From Massospora cicadina (Eukaryota > Entomophthoromycota > Entomophthoromycetes > Entomophthorales > Entomophthoraceae): a stretch of DNA of 64,000 nucleotides. The stretch lies in contig JAKSZP010017457.1 in the NCBI GenBank assembly GCA_022478985.1, positions 1 to 64,000 of the forward strand, given 5' to 3'. Made by a program: the position numbers and the translations under genes. The notes beneath the pieces are model-generated. The model made no database searches. It saw only the letters and a program-made list of their open reading frames with translations, and had not been told where the DNA came from. Of the stretch, positions 30,816-42,507 are shown piece by piece; position 1 is the stretch's first letter; the number at the start of each line of letters is the position of its first letter.

Positions 30816-33800
30816 TTATGGGGAGGGGGAGGGAATGTGTGAAGGGGCCGTAGCCACTATTGAGCACGTGTGGAGGAAGGGGTCTGCTTTGATGAACCAG
30901 ACTGGGAACCAGGAGGAGACCAGCTGTTGGCGATGCGGTGGGAGGTATCCAAACATCCACGCCTGAAAGTGGTCCACCAAATGAGACCAGAATCTGTGGA
31001 CAGCTTCTGGGAGGGTGGGAGTGGAGCCTACGATGGCATCCAAGACAATCGTGTGGATAGTCCACATGGCGATTGCAACCACCAGAGCACGGAGGGAATG
31101 TGGAAGGGAGGAGGCCATTGTTAGAGCAAACGTATCTCTTGACAGACTGAAGGAATGTGTTTGATCCTGGCCAAGCAGACGTTGAACTTCGCGCCATATC
31201 ACTTTAGAGGTGGGGCACTTCTCCAGGCGGTGGAACAGCGTTCCATACTGGCCACACATGACACAGGATGAGTGTAAAGCGTTAGAGCGCTCAGCTGTAT
31301 GATACACCCACCTCAGACAGCGCCACACATGGGAGCGGACTTAAGGCTGCAACAGAGGATGGTGTGCATATTTCCAGATAGTCTTTTGGGTCTCAGTGGA
31401 ATAAGGGATGTCCATCATGTCCAGGTAGTCCACCCTGGATAGGACTTGGGGTCGAATGGGGATCACGCCATCATGAATGGGTAGCCCCTGTACCTCTTGT
31501 GTGAACTGAGGAGAGGGGCGGCCTCTTCGGGTTGTATGTCCACTAATACGAATTCTCCACTCTGCGCTTCGCATGGAGAGTAGGATTCGTTTGTAGTGGG
31601 TTTTAGTCCCATGAGGACCTGTGGCTGATGTGTGTGATGCGAGGTATTTCATCAGGGAGTGGGGGTTTGATAGATTGTTGAGGCCCAAGGCTCAGGAGAA
31701 GTTGGAGCGGGCCGCATGGGACCAGTGTTGGTATGGGAGTGTAGGAGCGGTGATGGCCGCGATCCAGGTGCCCAGGATCTTGGCAGCATGGTCTTTGAAG
31801 TCAAGCAGGCCCATGCCACCTTGATGATGAGGGCCAAACATGACCTCTAGCCGTACTGGTGGAGGGCGACCTGACCAAGACCATCCTTGCTGCAAAGCAT
31901 ACAGGGATTTGAAGAAGCTTGAGGAGAAGGGGATGGCGTGGGCTCCAAACCAGACTTTGGATAGGAGCATAGAGTTGGCAAGAACAACCCTGCCAGTGAG
32001 GGTAGTAGGGTAGGCTCTGAGAGAGGCGATTCGCTTCGTCACGTTGTCCAGTATATGGCACTCCATTACTGCTGACGCAAATCCACCTGCCTCCATCCAC
32101 ACGCCCAGATGGCGCACCGGTCCTATGGTAGGACGTGGCATGAAGGGGAGCACCAGTGGAGCGGTGTGTGGTGAGTTAATTTGGCGTGGACGTGGGCGAG
32201 CAGATGGGCTGGGTTGGGAACTAATTGCTGGGGCCCAACAGTTCTGAAACCGACCAAGGAGGATGATTTCGGTTTTGGAGGTGTTCAGTGCCGCGTTGCT
32301 TACCCGGGAATATTCTTGGATGAGGGCTTCAAGCGCGCGTGCATCTTTGTTATTAGACACCCCCACCACGCAATCATCTGCAAATGCCATCATCTTGACT
32401 GGGGTTTGGCCTGGCACATGGACCCCAGTGAGTTGGGCATTCACATTTCGTAGTAGTGGGTCAAGGCTGAAGTTGTATAAGAGTGGGCTGAGGGGGTCCC
32501 CTTGTCGCAGGCCCCTTTGAGGGTGGACTACTTCCGTTAGGAAGCCAGGGCCACGCACTGCCATTGTCACAGATTCCGTGAGCAGCATCACCCAGTTTAT
32601 GAAGTGGGGGGTAGGCGGAATTGATGGAGGAAGGCTCTAAGGTATTCCCAATTTACTCTATCATAGGCCTTTTGTTGGTCCAATAATACAAGTGCCCCAG
32701 AGGCTGTGGACTGACATACATTAGCCACAGAGTGCACGCTATCCCAAATCGACCTTCTGGGGATGAAGCCAAATTGTTCTGGGGAGATGGTGGCAGATGC
32801 TACAGTCCTTAAACGGTTAGCCATGATTTTTGTTAAAATTTTGGTGTCTGTGTTTGTTAGAGAAATGGGGCGCCAGTTGGCTAAGTCAAGCTTATCCCCT
32901 TTCTTTGAGTGTGTCAGTAAAGGCCTCATGTCCTCCTGGTAGGAGGCGCATTTCCAACAGGCTTTGGTTAAGTGAGGCTAGCAGCAATGGGGATATATAT
33001 TTGAAATATTTTTTGTAGAACTCATATGGAATGCCATCTGGGCCTGGGCATTTTTGGTTTGGCGCACCATGAATGACTGTCCATAATTCGTTCAGAGTAA
33101 TTAAATTTATTATTTCTGGGTATTGGAAAATGGTGCAGATATGAGCTCGGTTGAGAAATTCCGCCATTTCAGCTGGCTGAATTGGTTCAGCTTGGTATAA
33201 CTTGGAGTAATATTTCTGCATTTTGATTGCCACTTCGGCCAGTGTGTCTGCAATGGAATTATCCGATCTTTGCACCTGTGTGCAGGCCACACTCTGGCAT
33301 GGTGCGAAATTTTTTTAAAGAAGTATGCAGTGCACTTGTCGCCTTTAGTGATGTGTGTGGCCCTGTATTGGACACAAACCTGATGTTTGTGTTGCCTTTC
33401 AAGTGCGTTGAGGTGGGCGGCTGCTCCGCCCACTTCCAGCCCCATGCAGGGCTGTATCCTGTGGCTGGAATGTTGGACTCCAAGTGGGCCAATTCCGCCA
33501 GAGTGCGCGAGATAACCGCCAATGTGGCTCGTGAGCGTCTGGAGGAGAGATGGCGATAGTGGCGGATGGTGTCCTCTTTGAAAGTTGCCCATGTGGAAAT
33601 GGGGTCCGCACAAAATGGTGCAACAAACAATTTTGCCAAAGTTGCCTCTTCCACCCACTTGGAAATCCTGGTGACGCGAGCTCGGGGGGGGCAGATTTTG
33701 TACCAATGTGGGGCCTTTGCAACTGTGACAGGTAAGTGGTAGGTTATTGAGACCAGTCGGTGGTTGGAGAATTCCATTTTTGTTTTTTTGAAGTGGAAGA

Positions 33801-34443
33801 TGTGGGGTTGGAATTTCACCGGCATTAGAATAAGGTCGATGTGGGTCATGGACCTTAATTGGCCATTGTGGATGTGGGGACGCATCATGTTTTTGAGCAG
33901 TGGGGCATGTTGTGGCAGCGCATCCATTAACCCAAGGGTGGCTTTTAGAACGTGTAGTTCTACATGACCCTGTGGGGCGTGGGGTGAGGGCGGCCACCAG
34001 TCCATCGGTGAGGTTAGCCAACAGTTCATGTCGCCAACTAGGAAAGAATCAGGGGGTAGCAGGAGGGATTTGACCGGCAAGAAAAATTCCTGACGCTCGT
34101 GTGCACCGTTTGGGGTGTAGATGCTGATGATTGCATGCACAACATCAGCCCACAAGAAGGTGATGACGAGCACTCTGCCATTTAGGAATGTTTCTGAGGA
34201 TGTGAATTTGAAAAAATTATTTTTCTGAATTAGCACCCCACAGTGCTTTGACCAAAAGGATAGGGATGAGAAGAGCATTGTTTTCCAAGCTTCCTCAGAA
34301 CTTCGTGGACGGTGGGACTCCTGGATGGCCAGGATATCCACGGGTAAATTGTGTTGTAAAAAACTCAGTTTCCTAGCCCAGGACAGGGAGGCCTTGAGTC
34401 TGGCGATATTCAGCATCCCTAGATTGAAGGTTTCCCCCATCAT
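30816..34443 (-). pseudogene. LINE-A copy 3 ORF2 (endonuclease-RT)
   Basis: ATG at 34443, three bases after the ORF1 TAA. The endonuclease is open for over 300 codons: DILAIQESHR (catalytic Glu), LVGDMNCWL, THIDLIL and FSNHRLVSITY, where family members have SDH. A lost G near 33428 breaks the frame. RT pieces 33290-32892, 32929-32597 and 32591-31692 carry PDGIPYEFYKKYF, GFIPRRSIWD, GLRQGDPLSP and FADD (32373-32384). TAA at 31341-31343 interrupts the end, as in copy 1. C-terminal CVMCGQYGTLFHRLEKC in 31328-30816. Confidence 0.92.
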
Positions 34444-34454
34444 ACCTTAGGTGC

Positions 34455-35857
34455 GAGGGGGTGGGCCCCTAGGCCCACCAGCCTCTTCAAGGTCCCCACA
34501 GGCTTTTACAGCAGCGTGGGTGTTAGCAGCAAAGCTATCGGGGTTTTTGTTAATTTTTGTGGAAAGAGTCACGTTGGCTTTGGCCTTTGCTTTTGTTTTC
34601 CTGACGTCAGACGAATTTTTTGCGGTGCAGATAAGTTTGGTGCACCGTCAAGTGGGTCAAAAAAAATTTTCAGTTGGTATAGGTCCTAAGTCAGTTTTGA
34701 CCGAAGCTTGGGTGCAGCAATTGGGTGAGATTGATTCTCCCATCGGATCCTCAGATTGAGTGGCCCGCTCGGCATGGGCCTCCCAATATGATTAGGCGAT
34801 GAATTCCCAAGTCACTTCAGCCATAAAGGTCTCCATGTCCTCCTGGCGTTGTGAGTGTGGGATGGTGGTAGTGGCCTTGGCCGCTTTCTTGGCCGCGGCC
34901 CTATGGGCCTGCTTGGCCTTCTTCCACTCCTGTGGGGAGATGGGCTTTACCATAGGTAGCAGCCTTGTGCTCCCCATGGGAAAGCCTCCTTGGTGCTTGC
35001 GGTTGGTTTGTAGTGCGCCTCTCCACTGGCCATGGCCACCAAGGGGTGCTCTTGGAATGTGACGCCCTCCTTGATGGGGCATGCGTGCGCCTTATGGCCA
35101 AACGCGTCACAGTGGGTGCAAATGGGGGGCGCGCTGTCCACGGTTACCTGGAATGGGTGGGTGGTATGCCCTGCGATGTCAATAAAGGTGGAGTGCGGGA
35201 TCTGGGTTAGGTCCTTCACGATCTCCTCAGTTGGGGTCAGAACTGTGATGGCTTTGCTGGTGCACAGGTGTGGCATCAGCGTGAAACGTTGCATTTCAAA
35301 AGATTGCATTTCGCCATATTTGGTGAGACCATCTTTCAGGTGTTGCTCCAAAATATCACATTTTACCATAGTAGGAAAAAAGTCAAATGTGAGGAAAATT
35401 TGGTTTGATTTTGTCCATCTGGTGCATTTGGTTTCGATGACCCATTGCCCTTTGGGGAGGTCAACCACTATGCGCACCGCTGCAGCCTCATCTGCTGTTA
35501 TTTTGCTTTCGAAACCTAGGTCCAGCCAACCACGTGACATGGAGTGAGGTGCAACATACACCATGGTCAGGAAAATTTTGTGTACATCTTCACAAATTTT
35601 TCCCATAAGGCCGTTTTTTGTATGTCTAGATACACATGGACTCCAAATTTTACCGATGAAAGTGGCTGGGAGTGTGGCGTGTTGATGTACTGGTTGCATC
35701 GTGCTTGCAACGCGAGTATCTCCAGGGAAATTGTGACCACCAGTTTTTTGAGATTTTTGTCTATTCCGCCAGATTCTCCAAGGCGTTTTTGAACGTTGGA
35801 GGCTGCGGGCCTTCCGCCTGCTCCTCTTGCCTTGCATGCCCAACTGCTCCCAGACAT
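34455..35857 (-). pseudogene. LINE-A copy 3 ORF1
   Basis: Starts MSGSSW at 35857. One T lost from a T run near 35600 shifts the frame (compare 7731 in copy 2); the new frame stays open to 34947 and contains the intact knuckle CTHCDAFGHKAHAC (CX2CX4HX4C) and flanking domain. A second lost T near 34945 ends it, and the basic tail continues in another frame to GPPPRT and TAA. Typical L1-type ORF1 architecture without an obvious coiled coil. Confidence 0.88.
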
Positions 35858-35950
35858 GGGCGCAGACTAATCTCCTCTGTGAGATTATCTAACTAGATTT
35901 AGTCTTGAATTGAATAGGTTGCAAAAGTGTTTGCAACTAGAAAGAAAAGT

Positions 35951-35975
35951 CTTTTAGGATATCTTAACTTGTCAC
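35951..35975. repeat. 5' junction of LINE-A copy 3: filler plus target-site duplication
   Basis: 35966-35975 is AACTTGTCAC (target duplication). 35951-35965 (CTTTTAGGATATCTT) belongs neither to LINE-B nor to the 5' ends of other LINE-A copies, so it is filler added at the 5' junction. Confidence 0.6.
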
Positions 35976-37500
35976 TCTTTTTATACAAGGCTATAACGTA
36001 GGATTCATGGCCTCCTGGTAATAGGCGTGTTTCCAACAAACTCTGGTTCATTGACGCCAATAGGAGGGGGGCGATTTGTTGAAAATATTTTTGTAAAATT
36101 CGTAGGGTATCCCATCAGGCCCTGGGCATTTCCTACGTGGTGCACCGCGAATTGTTTCCCAAAGCTCCTCTCATGTGATAAGGGATAGTATATTGTAATT
36201 TGGTGGTGTACTTTGTATCTTGGCAGTTTGATTAAAATCTTTAATTTTTTGTGGATCTATTGGCATATCGTGATATAAACGGTGTAATAGTGGTGTACTT
36301 CCGCCTTGACCTCCTCAGGTTCAGTTGCCACAGTGCCGTTGGTCTTGCAGAACTGTGTGCATGTGGGCTGGTTTCCGCGGGAGTGGAATTGGCGGAAAAA
36401 GTATGTTGAACAGGTTTTGTCTTCCTTTATGAACTTACCTTTGTTCAATACTTTGATTCTGTGTTGGTGTTCAAAGATGAGATTGTTAAGTTGGAATGAA
36501 ATTTCTGCCCATTTGCATCCCCAATTAGGGCTATAGCCAGATCTCGGAGTATTTATTTCCAGGTGGTCTAGTTTTGCCAAGGTACGCTTGATTGTGGCTG
36601 TGTCCGCGGTGTACTTATGTGATGCAATATGTCAGGTTTTGTTGATTAAATCTTTTTTGAAATTTTTCATGTTCTGATGGGATCCGAAGTGAATGGGGTT
36701 GTGAATTTTGGGTTTGTAGCCTTGTTTTCAACCCAGTCAGATATCTCAGGCAATCTTATATTTTCTGGGTGAAGCTTTCTCCAAGGCGACACCTGTGTGT
36801 GGGATTGGGTTGGCACTAACTGCACCATAACTAATCGGTGATCAGAAAAATTGATCTTTTTTGTTGTAAATTTAGAGATTCTTGAGTGCTGGGATTGTGG
36901 GATGAGGATGTGGTCAATACAACTCATTGATATGAGCAGTCCCTCATGTATGTTGGGTCTTGTCATATGGGGAAGAATTGGTGAATTGGGAGGAAGAGCA
37001 TCCTGTAAGCTAAGAGATGCCTTCATTGTGCGATATTCAATGTGTCCAGGTGGGTATCCCCTGGGATTAGGCCATCAATCTGTATTGGGGTTATCCCAGC
37101 AGTTGAAATCGCCTAACATGATGATATCTAGTGAAAGGGTGAGGGTAGAAATTTTTTCAAAATTTTTTATCTCTCCATTGTAGTGCACGGTGCATAGATA
37201 CATGCTAACGAAATTATTTCATCTTGACATGTGATTGTTGCTACCAGGACTCGACCATGCAAGTGTGATGATGAATTTGTAATTTTAAATTTTTTGTTGT
37301 TTTGGACTATCACCCCACAGTGGGATGTCCATACTGATTGTGATGGTGCGACCCTGGTTGACCAGGATTCTTCTTCCCCTTGTAGGCAGTGGGTTTCTTG
37401 AATGGCCAAGATGTCTACAAGAGGTTTTCACAAGAATGCCAGCTTTTTGGCTTGGGACGTATGAGCCCTGGCTCCCGCGATATTTAACGCCCCCTATTGC
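35966..37500 (-). pseudogene. LINE-B ORF2, endonuclease and RT start
   Basis: From 37480: LNIAGARAHTSQAKKLAFL, then an in-frame TGA, VDILAIQETHCLQG (catalytic Glu), HCGVIVQN, ACIYAPC, then in 37026-36667 HMTRPNIHEG, CIDHILIP and FSDHRLVMVQL (catalytic His). 36580-36257 is the linker before RT. Near 36100 CPGPDGIPYEF starts RT. Several frameshifts. Confidence 0.87.
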
Positions 37501-37521
37501 CACTGAGGTGCCCGTGGCGCC

Positions 37522-38898
37522 TCAGGAGCGGTTGGGAGGACCCTCTGGTCCTATCCCACCGCGGCTCATTTTGGCCATGCTCCGCGTCTGTACTTCAACT
37601 CTTTCACTGCCATTGTTGGTTCCCTTGATCTGACCCAATGATTCAAGGGAATTGCAGTTTTTTGCATTTGCATCACCTTTTCCTGCACAGGTCTCATGTT
37701 GATTTAATGCGGGTTGTTGATTGGATTTTATATTTTTGAGGTTCAACTTTGTTGCATTGTGCACCGCATTTTCACCCAAATTGTGGTTGCATTGTTCCTC
37801 AGTATGTGCATGACTGATGACGCTTTGTGGCTCAGTCTGGTTACTGTGAAAATTTTTGACCTGGGCATATTGTTCTGATTGGTTGGTTCGGTGAATATCT
37901 GAAATATCCTCCAGAATTTGTCCGTGGTTAATGGTGGATTCCGCGTGTACCGCCGCTTCAGCCGCTGCTCTCTTGTGGGCTTTTTGTGCTGCTTTACGCT
38001 GTTTACTTGTAACTGGGTCCACGATGGAGTATAGTCCATCTTCACCCCAGCGGAATGGGTGGTGGCCATCAGTCATTTTGGCGAAGTTTTCATTATCTTC
38101 ATCCATAGCTTCTTCACAAAAATCATTTTCCATTAAGCCCTCTTTTACAGGTCATGCATGTTCCTTGTGGCCCAGTGAGCCACAGTGGTTGCAAATGGGT
38201 GGTGCGCGTCCAGTGTAACTCAGAATGCAGCTGACTGGCCCCCATCTGCAAAGTGAAATTCTGCAGCGTGGGGAATTCTGAATAAATCCTCTTCCACTTC
38301 TGAGAAGGGGTTGACTACAGCGATAGCTTTGCCCATGCACAGGTCGGCATTAAGCGAAATCGCTGTAATTTAAGTTGTTGGATTTCTCCATATGCCACAA
38401 GACCTTTGCGGAGCTCCTCCTTGATTACCTTATGAGGAAGGTTGGTGGGGAGCGAGTCAAATGAGATGAACAAAGTTTTTGCTTTGTTCCATCTGGTGCG
38501 CGCGGGGCGCACAACTTTTTGCCCTCAGGGAGGGAAATTTCCACGCAGATTTTTGCTGTGGCATTGGCTTCATCGGCTGTTTCAAAACCAATATTGATCC
38601 CGCCGCGACCCATGTTGTTGGTGGCTACATACACCGAATGAGGGAAAAGTGAGGGCTGTGCCTCACATGTTTTCTCCCACAGGGTTGGTGACTCATCCCC
38701 AAGGAAGAGTCTGATCCCATGTTCCACCTTTGACAAAGGTTGGTTAAATTGAATGTACATGTATTATGCATGCTTTACAGTAAATACCATAAACCCTGAT
38801 GGTTTCTGATTTTGCGATTTCTTTGCATATTGGGTTCCTGGTCCCCCTCCAGGGCGTTTCTTGCCCTTAGTTGCACCATTAAGTGCACCGCTTGCCAT
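37522..38898 (-). pseudogene. LINE-B ORF1
   Basis: ATG at 38898 (MASGALNG), Gly/Lys-rich start, middle domain YVATNNMGRGGINIGFE corresponding to LINE-A ORF1, then CNHCGSLGHKEHA, where the fourth zinc ligand codon TGC has become TGA. The C-terminal 203 codons (38133-37522) are open, with an Ala/Lys-rich segment and an Asn/Gln/His-rich tail. Other lesions: TAA at 38764-38766 and frameshifts near 38510 and 38340. Confidence 0.85.
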
Positions 38899-39022
38899 GA
38901 CGCTCACCCATATTGTATTATTTTTAATTAAAGTCGCCCATCTTTCCTGTGTGTGATTATCCAAATTTGGTGTTCAAATCAAATTGTAGTAACTAAAGTG
39001 ATCGTTATGAGAAAGAAAAGCC

Positions 39023-39037
39023 TTAGTTTTTCCTCCT
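39023..39037. repeat. LINE-B target-site duplication, right
   Basis: TTAGTTTTTCCTCCT, identical to 28480-28494, now 10.5 kb apart. Confidence 0.92.
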
Positions 39038-40457
39038 AAGACCAGATAATTAAACTTACAAATGGAGGACGGATATTTAAGGAGGCCTGTTCATTTCTTT
39101 GGGTCTTCTTTGCTTTTGACTGGGAGTTAAAATATAATGGGATCTGATGCTCTAGTAGTGACAGGTATTTTCTTTGTGGTTAATGATGCAGCTAAACTCC
39201 AGCATCATTTAGACTCCAATAAGCAACTCATAGTTATCATTTTTTAACGCGATGGCGGGGAAGTAATTGAAAGTTTTCTAAATTGGAGGGAAAATTCAGA
39301 ATAGGCTCTTGTCTTTAGTTGACTGGTTACCGGCCATCCCATATTCAGCTTCATGAATCAAGTCTGGAGCCATTTTTATCTTCTAGATAAGTCAGAAGGA
39401 GATAACGTTAGCTGGGAGCTTATCAATTTTTGCCAGGACTTTACACCTTTTGCACAACTATCTCTACTCGAATCACCAAAGATCTGAACTGGGAATTTCA
39501 GCTAGTAAACTGTCATTATAGATTTTGTAGCAAAGTAAGCGAAGGATTCTGCTGCAGCCAAGCTTGGGGCTGTTCAATGCATTTAAAAGTTATATCTGCC
39601 AATGCTTGGCTTTCTATAATAGAGTTGACCGCCAAACGTTGCTTGGGTATCTGACCAATTCAAAAATAAAAAGCTGAAGAACTTTATTCCCTTGGATAGG
39701 GAGGGGTACATCAACTTCTGCAGGTGTCACTAATACAAATCATCCTGAGGTGCTGGTCATAGGTTTAGAGCTATTACAAGTGTCTTGAAAATCTTAATTG
39801 TCATCAGCATATTGTGTCTCCAGACCTATAATGACTGAGCTCTTGCTGAACTACTTAGAAAGATGTAACAAGTGTCTAAAGTATGTTTTTTTGCTTGAAA
39901 AAAGTGCAGGATATTCTGGGGGTAGGCAGCTTGGGGGTATCGGAATTTTAACCAGATGGAATCCTCCAATGATTTAGTGGTATTTGGGATGAAATGGCCA
40001 ATACCAGTGGAATGGCTCATTGATAGAATTTTGTGGATGTTAACAATTGCGTGGTGTTTTTCTTCCCAAATTGGGTTAAGCCAAATCCATCATTCTGCTG
40101 AAATTGGAAGATAGGTTTGAGTGGGGCCAATTGGTAGCCCCAAATTAGTATAAGATCGCTGGCATATAGTAGCCAAGGATGATCATTTATATTAATTTAG
40201 TATAGGTTGGTGGAACCCAAATGATTCCAAGTTTGAGGTGTCAAAGGTTTTTTCCAGAGACTCATATATAATAATCAAATATTGCCCAAGTAACGTGATT
40301 CCAATAATGATTAACTACAACAAGTCAATGCATGTGTCAGCGAGAAGCTAAGGTTTCCCAAGTTACTAAGCAGCTGAAGATGTTTCTGGTGCATATTTAC
40401 TAAAATCAATTTCAGAATTTGATATTTATTTATATTATCAATTACATGGCTTACCAA
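39038..40457 (-). mobile_element. G5 gypsy element, fragment 1: Gag and protease
   Basis: Minus-strand translation: from 40020 SLEDSIWLKFRYPQAAYP then HFFQAKKHTLDTCY, a degenerate zinc knuckle in which first and second Cys positions are replaced. Near 39430-39340 ANVISF and KIKMAPDL match the G1 protease (VNVISSKLMKKIKPAPDL), and near 39200 YELLIG is the conserved protease end. Heavily decayed. Confidence 0.65.
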
Positions 40458-40883
40458 TGACTGAATCTGAGGATAAGACAAAACTAATAATCAGTCATTT
40501 GGAAGGACTGGGTAAGAGGGCAACGCCAGGTAAGAGAGTAGCGCAGTGGAAGGTTGAGAGAGTATTTGGCTGGAAGAACAAGCGATGAGTCAATAGGTTG
40601 GCAGTGGGCGCAGTAGACTCTTAAAAATATTAATACCTGGCGCTTCCCTTTCAATAAACATCTCCCTTTGCCTATAGACATATTTAATTAAGTTTATGTG
40701 TAATCTTATGGGTTGGGTTTAGGCTGAGGAATGTCTGAATGGCGTGGGTGGCACGCCAAGTGGTCAGACGGTGCTGTTGGCCTTGACGCCAAAGTTTGAA
40801 AAGAAGAAAGGGCTGACCAGTCTTCATACTGGTTGGCCTGACGACCAGCAGAGCCCACTTTGCAGGAAAAGCTATTTTAGGCA
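40458..40883 (-). repeat. G5 5' LTR (about 426 bp) with adjacent primer site
   Basis: TG...CA ends on the plus strand (TGACTGAATC...TTAGGCA). Minus-strand TGGTAAGCCATG (40445-40456) directly follows it and fits a primer-binding site. It aligns with 41625-42053, whose adjacent site reads TGGTGAGCCGCAT. The matching 3' LTR was not found to the left. Confidence 0.6.
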
Positions 40884-41110
40884 GTGTTGCTTACTATAGG
40901 GGTTCTGATGGTTGGTGCCAGAGTAACTGCAGGTAGGTGAGGAGGTGGTGGGGATGAGCACCTGGTTTAGCCGAGGAGGGAAAGAGCACGTTAGTGTGAC
41001 CCCAAACTGGTGGTTAGGTTCTGGTAATTGTTGGTGGCGGAAAGGGGCAAGCCCTGGGAGCCTTCCCTCACGTTAAGGCTAGAAGTAGGAGGAATACTAT
41101 CTGGTTAGAT
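40884..41110. other. Unassigned 227 bp between the two G5-family LTR copies
   Basis: G-rich, purine-rich plus strand, with no frame or motif I recognise. Confidence 0.5.
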
Positions 41111-42053
41111 GTGTGGGATGTCATAAAATTAACCATATGGATTCCTTCAATGATTGAATAATATTATAATGAAATAGGACAATCCTGGCGAAATGACTTA
41201 CAACTGGATTTTGTGATTATTAGGTATTGCTTAGTAGTTTCTCCCAAATGTGGGTTGAGCCAAATCCAGTATTCCGCTAAGATTAGATGTGAAGAGTGGT
41301 TGGGACCAAACACTGGACTAATTTAGGTTTATAGATCACTGACGACTAGTAGCTGATATGGTCTAATTGGTTTATATAAAATACTGGCAGAAGCCAAAGA
41401 TTTCAAGTTTGAGGCGGCCAAGGTTGTTTATGGTGTCGCATATATATATATTGCCTGAATAAGGCGATTCTACAAAGGATTGACTATGAGAGTCAAAACT
41501 TGTCATCAGTGAGAAGCTAAGGTATCCCATGTTACCTGAGCGGCTGAAGATGTTTCTGGTACACAATTACTAAGTCCAATCAAATTCAATATCAATTTAT
41601 ATTATAAAATATGCGGCTCACCAGTGACTGAATGCTGAGGATGAGCCAAAACTAATATTTGGACATTAGGGAGGATGGGGTGAGAGGGTTGACGCCAGGA
41701 AGAGAATAAGAACAGATGAAGGAAGATATAGTGGTTGGCTGGAAGATCCAGCAATGAGCTGATGGTTGGTGATGAGTGCAGTAGTCCTTTTTTACATATA
41801 GATACCTATCACTTCCCTCTCAATAAACATCTCCTTTTGCCTATTCTCCCCTTTTATTTAAGTTTATGTTTATTCCTGTGGGTTGAGGTTTAGGCTGGGG
41901 TATCTTCAAATGGCGTGGGTGACACATCAAGGAATCAGCCAGTGCTTCTAGCCTCTTCACCTAAAGCAAAATGGCAAGGGCCAGCCAGTATTTATACTGG
42001 TTGGCCTGCCAACCAGCAGAGCCCAATGTCACCAGAAAAGCGATTTTTTGACA
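41111..42053 (-). mobile_element. Second G5-family fragment: LTR plus leader/gag start
   Basis: LTR at 41625-42053 (minus strand begins TGTCAAAAAATCGC; TATAAATA about 75 bp inside), primer site TGGTGAGCCGCAT (41611-41623), then leader and a frame with SLKESIWL homologous to SLEDSIWL of G5. Aligns over its whole length with 39940-40883 but has clearly diverged, so it is a separate old copy truncated in gag. It cuts the G6 gag on its right. Confidence 0.6.
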
Positions 42054-42507
42054 CTACCAGCATAACCAACAGGTATAAACCCCCAGCCTAGTTGGATGAA
42101 CAGAGTTCTCTGCACGCTCATTGGCGTGCGTCACCCTCTATGGTAACTAACAAAGCTACGCTTTGCTGTGCATCCATCAGAGCAGCTAACGCCATTGTGT
42201 TAACCAAGAATCGCACTTTCAGCTCAGCGAGAGCGTCTAACACCTGTCTGTTCACCTTCATGGATGGGATGCCCAAGCCCACCCCCAAAGGGTGGAATAT
42301 GACTTGGGCTGAAGCCTGAGGGATGAAGTATACCATAAAGAGCTTACCCCACCATCATGTGGGAGCATCCAAAAAGTGTGCAAATCAGCCATACAAACAG
42401 CACAAGACTGAGCACTGATTGCATGTTCATATTGTAAACTGAGAACATTGCATCACTAATTTAAAACAGAAGGGTGGAAATGACAGACACTAAGGGTCAG
42501 TCAATTA
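42054..42507 (-). mobile_element. G6: Gag start of a G3-related chromovirus
   Basis: The frame 42336-42118 contains NRQVLDALAELKVRFLVN, AALMDAQQSVALL and EGDARQ, aligning with the G3 Gag (NQVLDALAEV, HAQQGLALLDAVDGDARR). The sequence from 42507 leftwards (TTGACTGACCCTTA) is placed like the G3 primer site. The rest of the element to the left is missing, replaced by the G5-family fragment. Confidence 0.7.

Larger units (their letters stand above)
30675..35950 (-). mobile_element. LINE-A copy 3, full length, inserted in LINE-B
   Basis: 5.28 kb on the minus strand from CTTTTCTTTCTAG (35950) to AATAAATTAAAATTAAA (30675). It interrupts the LINE-B RT between the GGHE and ANWRP blocks. A 10-bp target duplication flanks it, with 15 extra bases at the 5' junction. 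Best preserved LINE-A copy for the endonuclease, but it has at least five frameshifts and a nonsense codon. Confidence 0.93.
35966..39022 (-). mobile_element. LINE-B, 5' half
   Basis: Continuation of LINE-B: RT fingers (CPGPDGIPYEFYK near 36100), endonuclease, ORF1 and 5' UTR, ending at GGCTTTTCTTTCTC (39022). Bounded by the 15-bp duplication at 39023-39037. Confidence 0.9.

Noticed and set aside
32044..32520. Plus-strand frames opposite LINE-A copy 3 ORF2
   Set aside because: Mirror the same antisense frames at 2313-2619, 10805-11144 and 61134-61391, i.e. shadows of the RT FADD region in each copy.
40909..40923. TGGTGCCAGAGTAAC as primer site of a short plus-strand LTR element (39930-42053)
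   Set aside because: The repeats contain a minus-strand LTR end, primer site and gag start, so they are G5-family fragments on the minus strand, not LTRs of a tiny plus-strand element.
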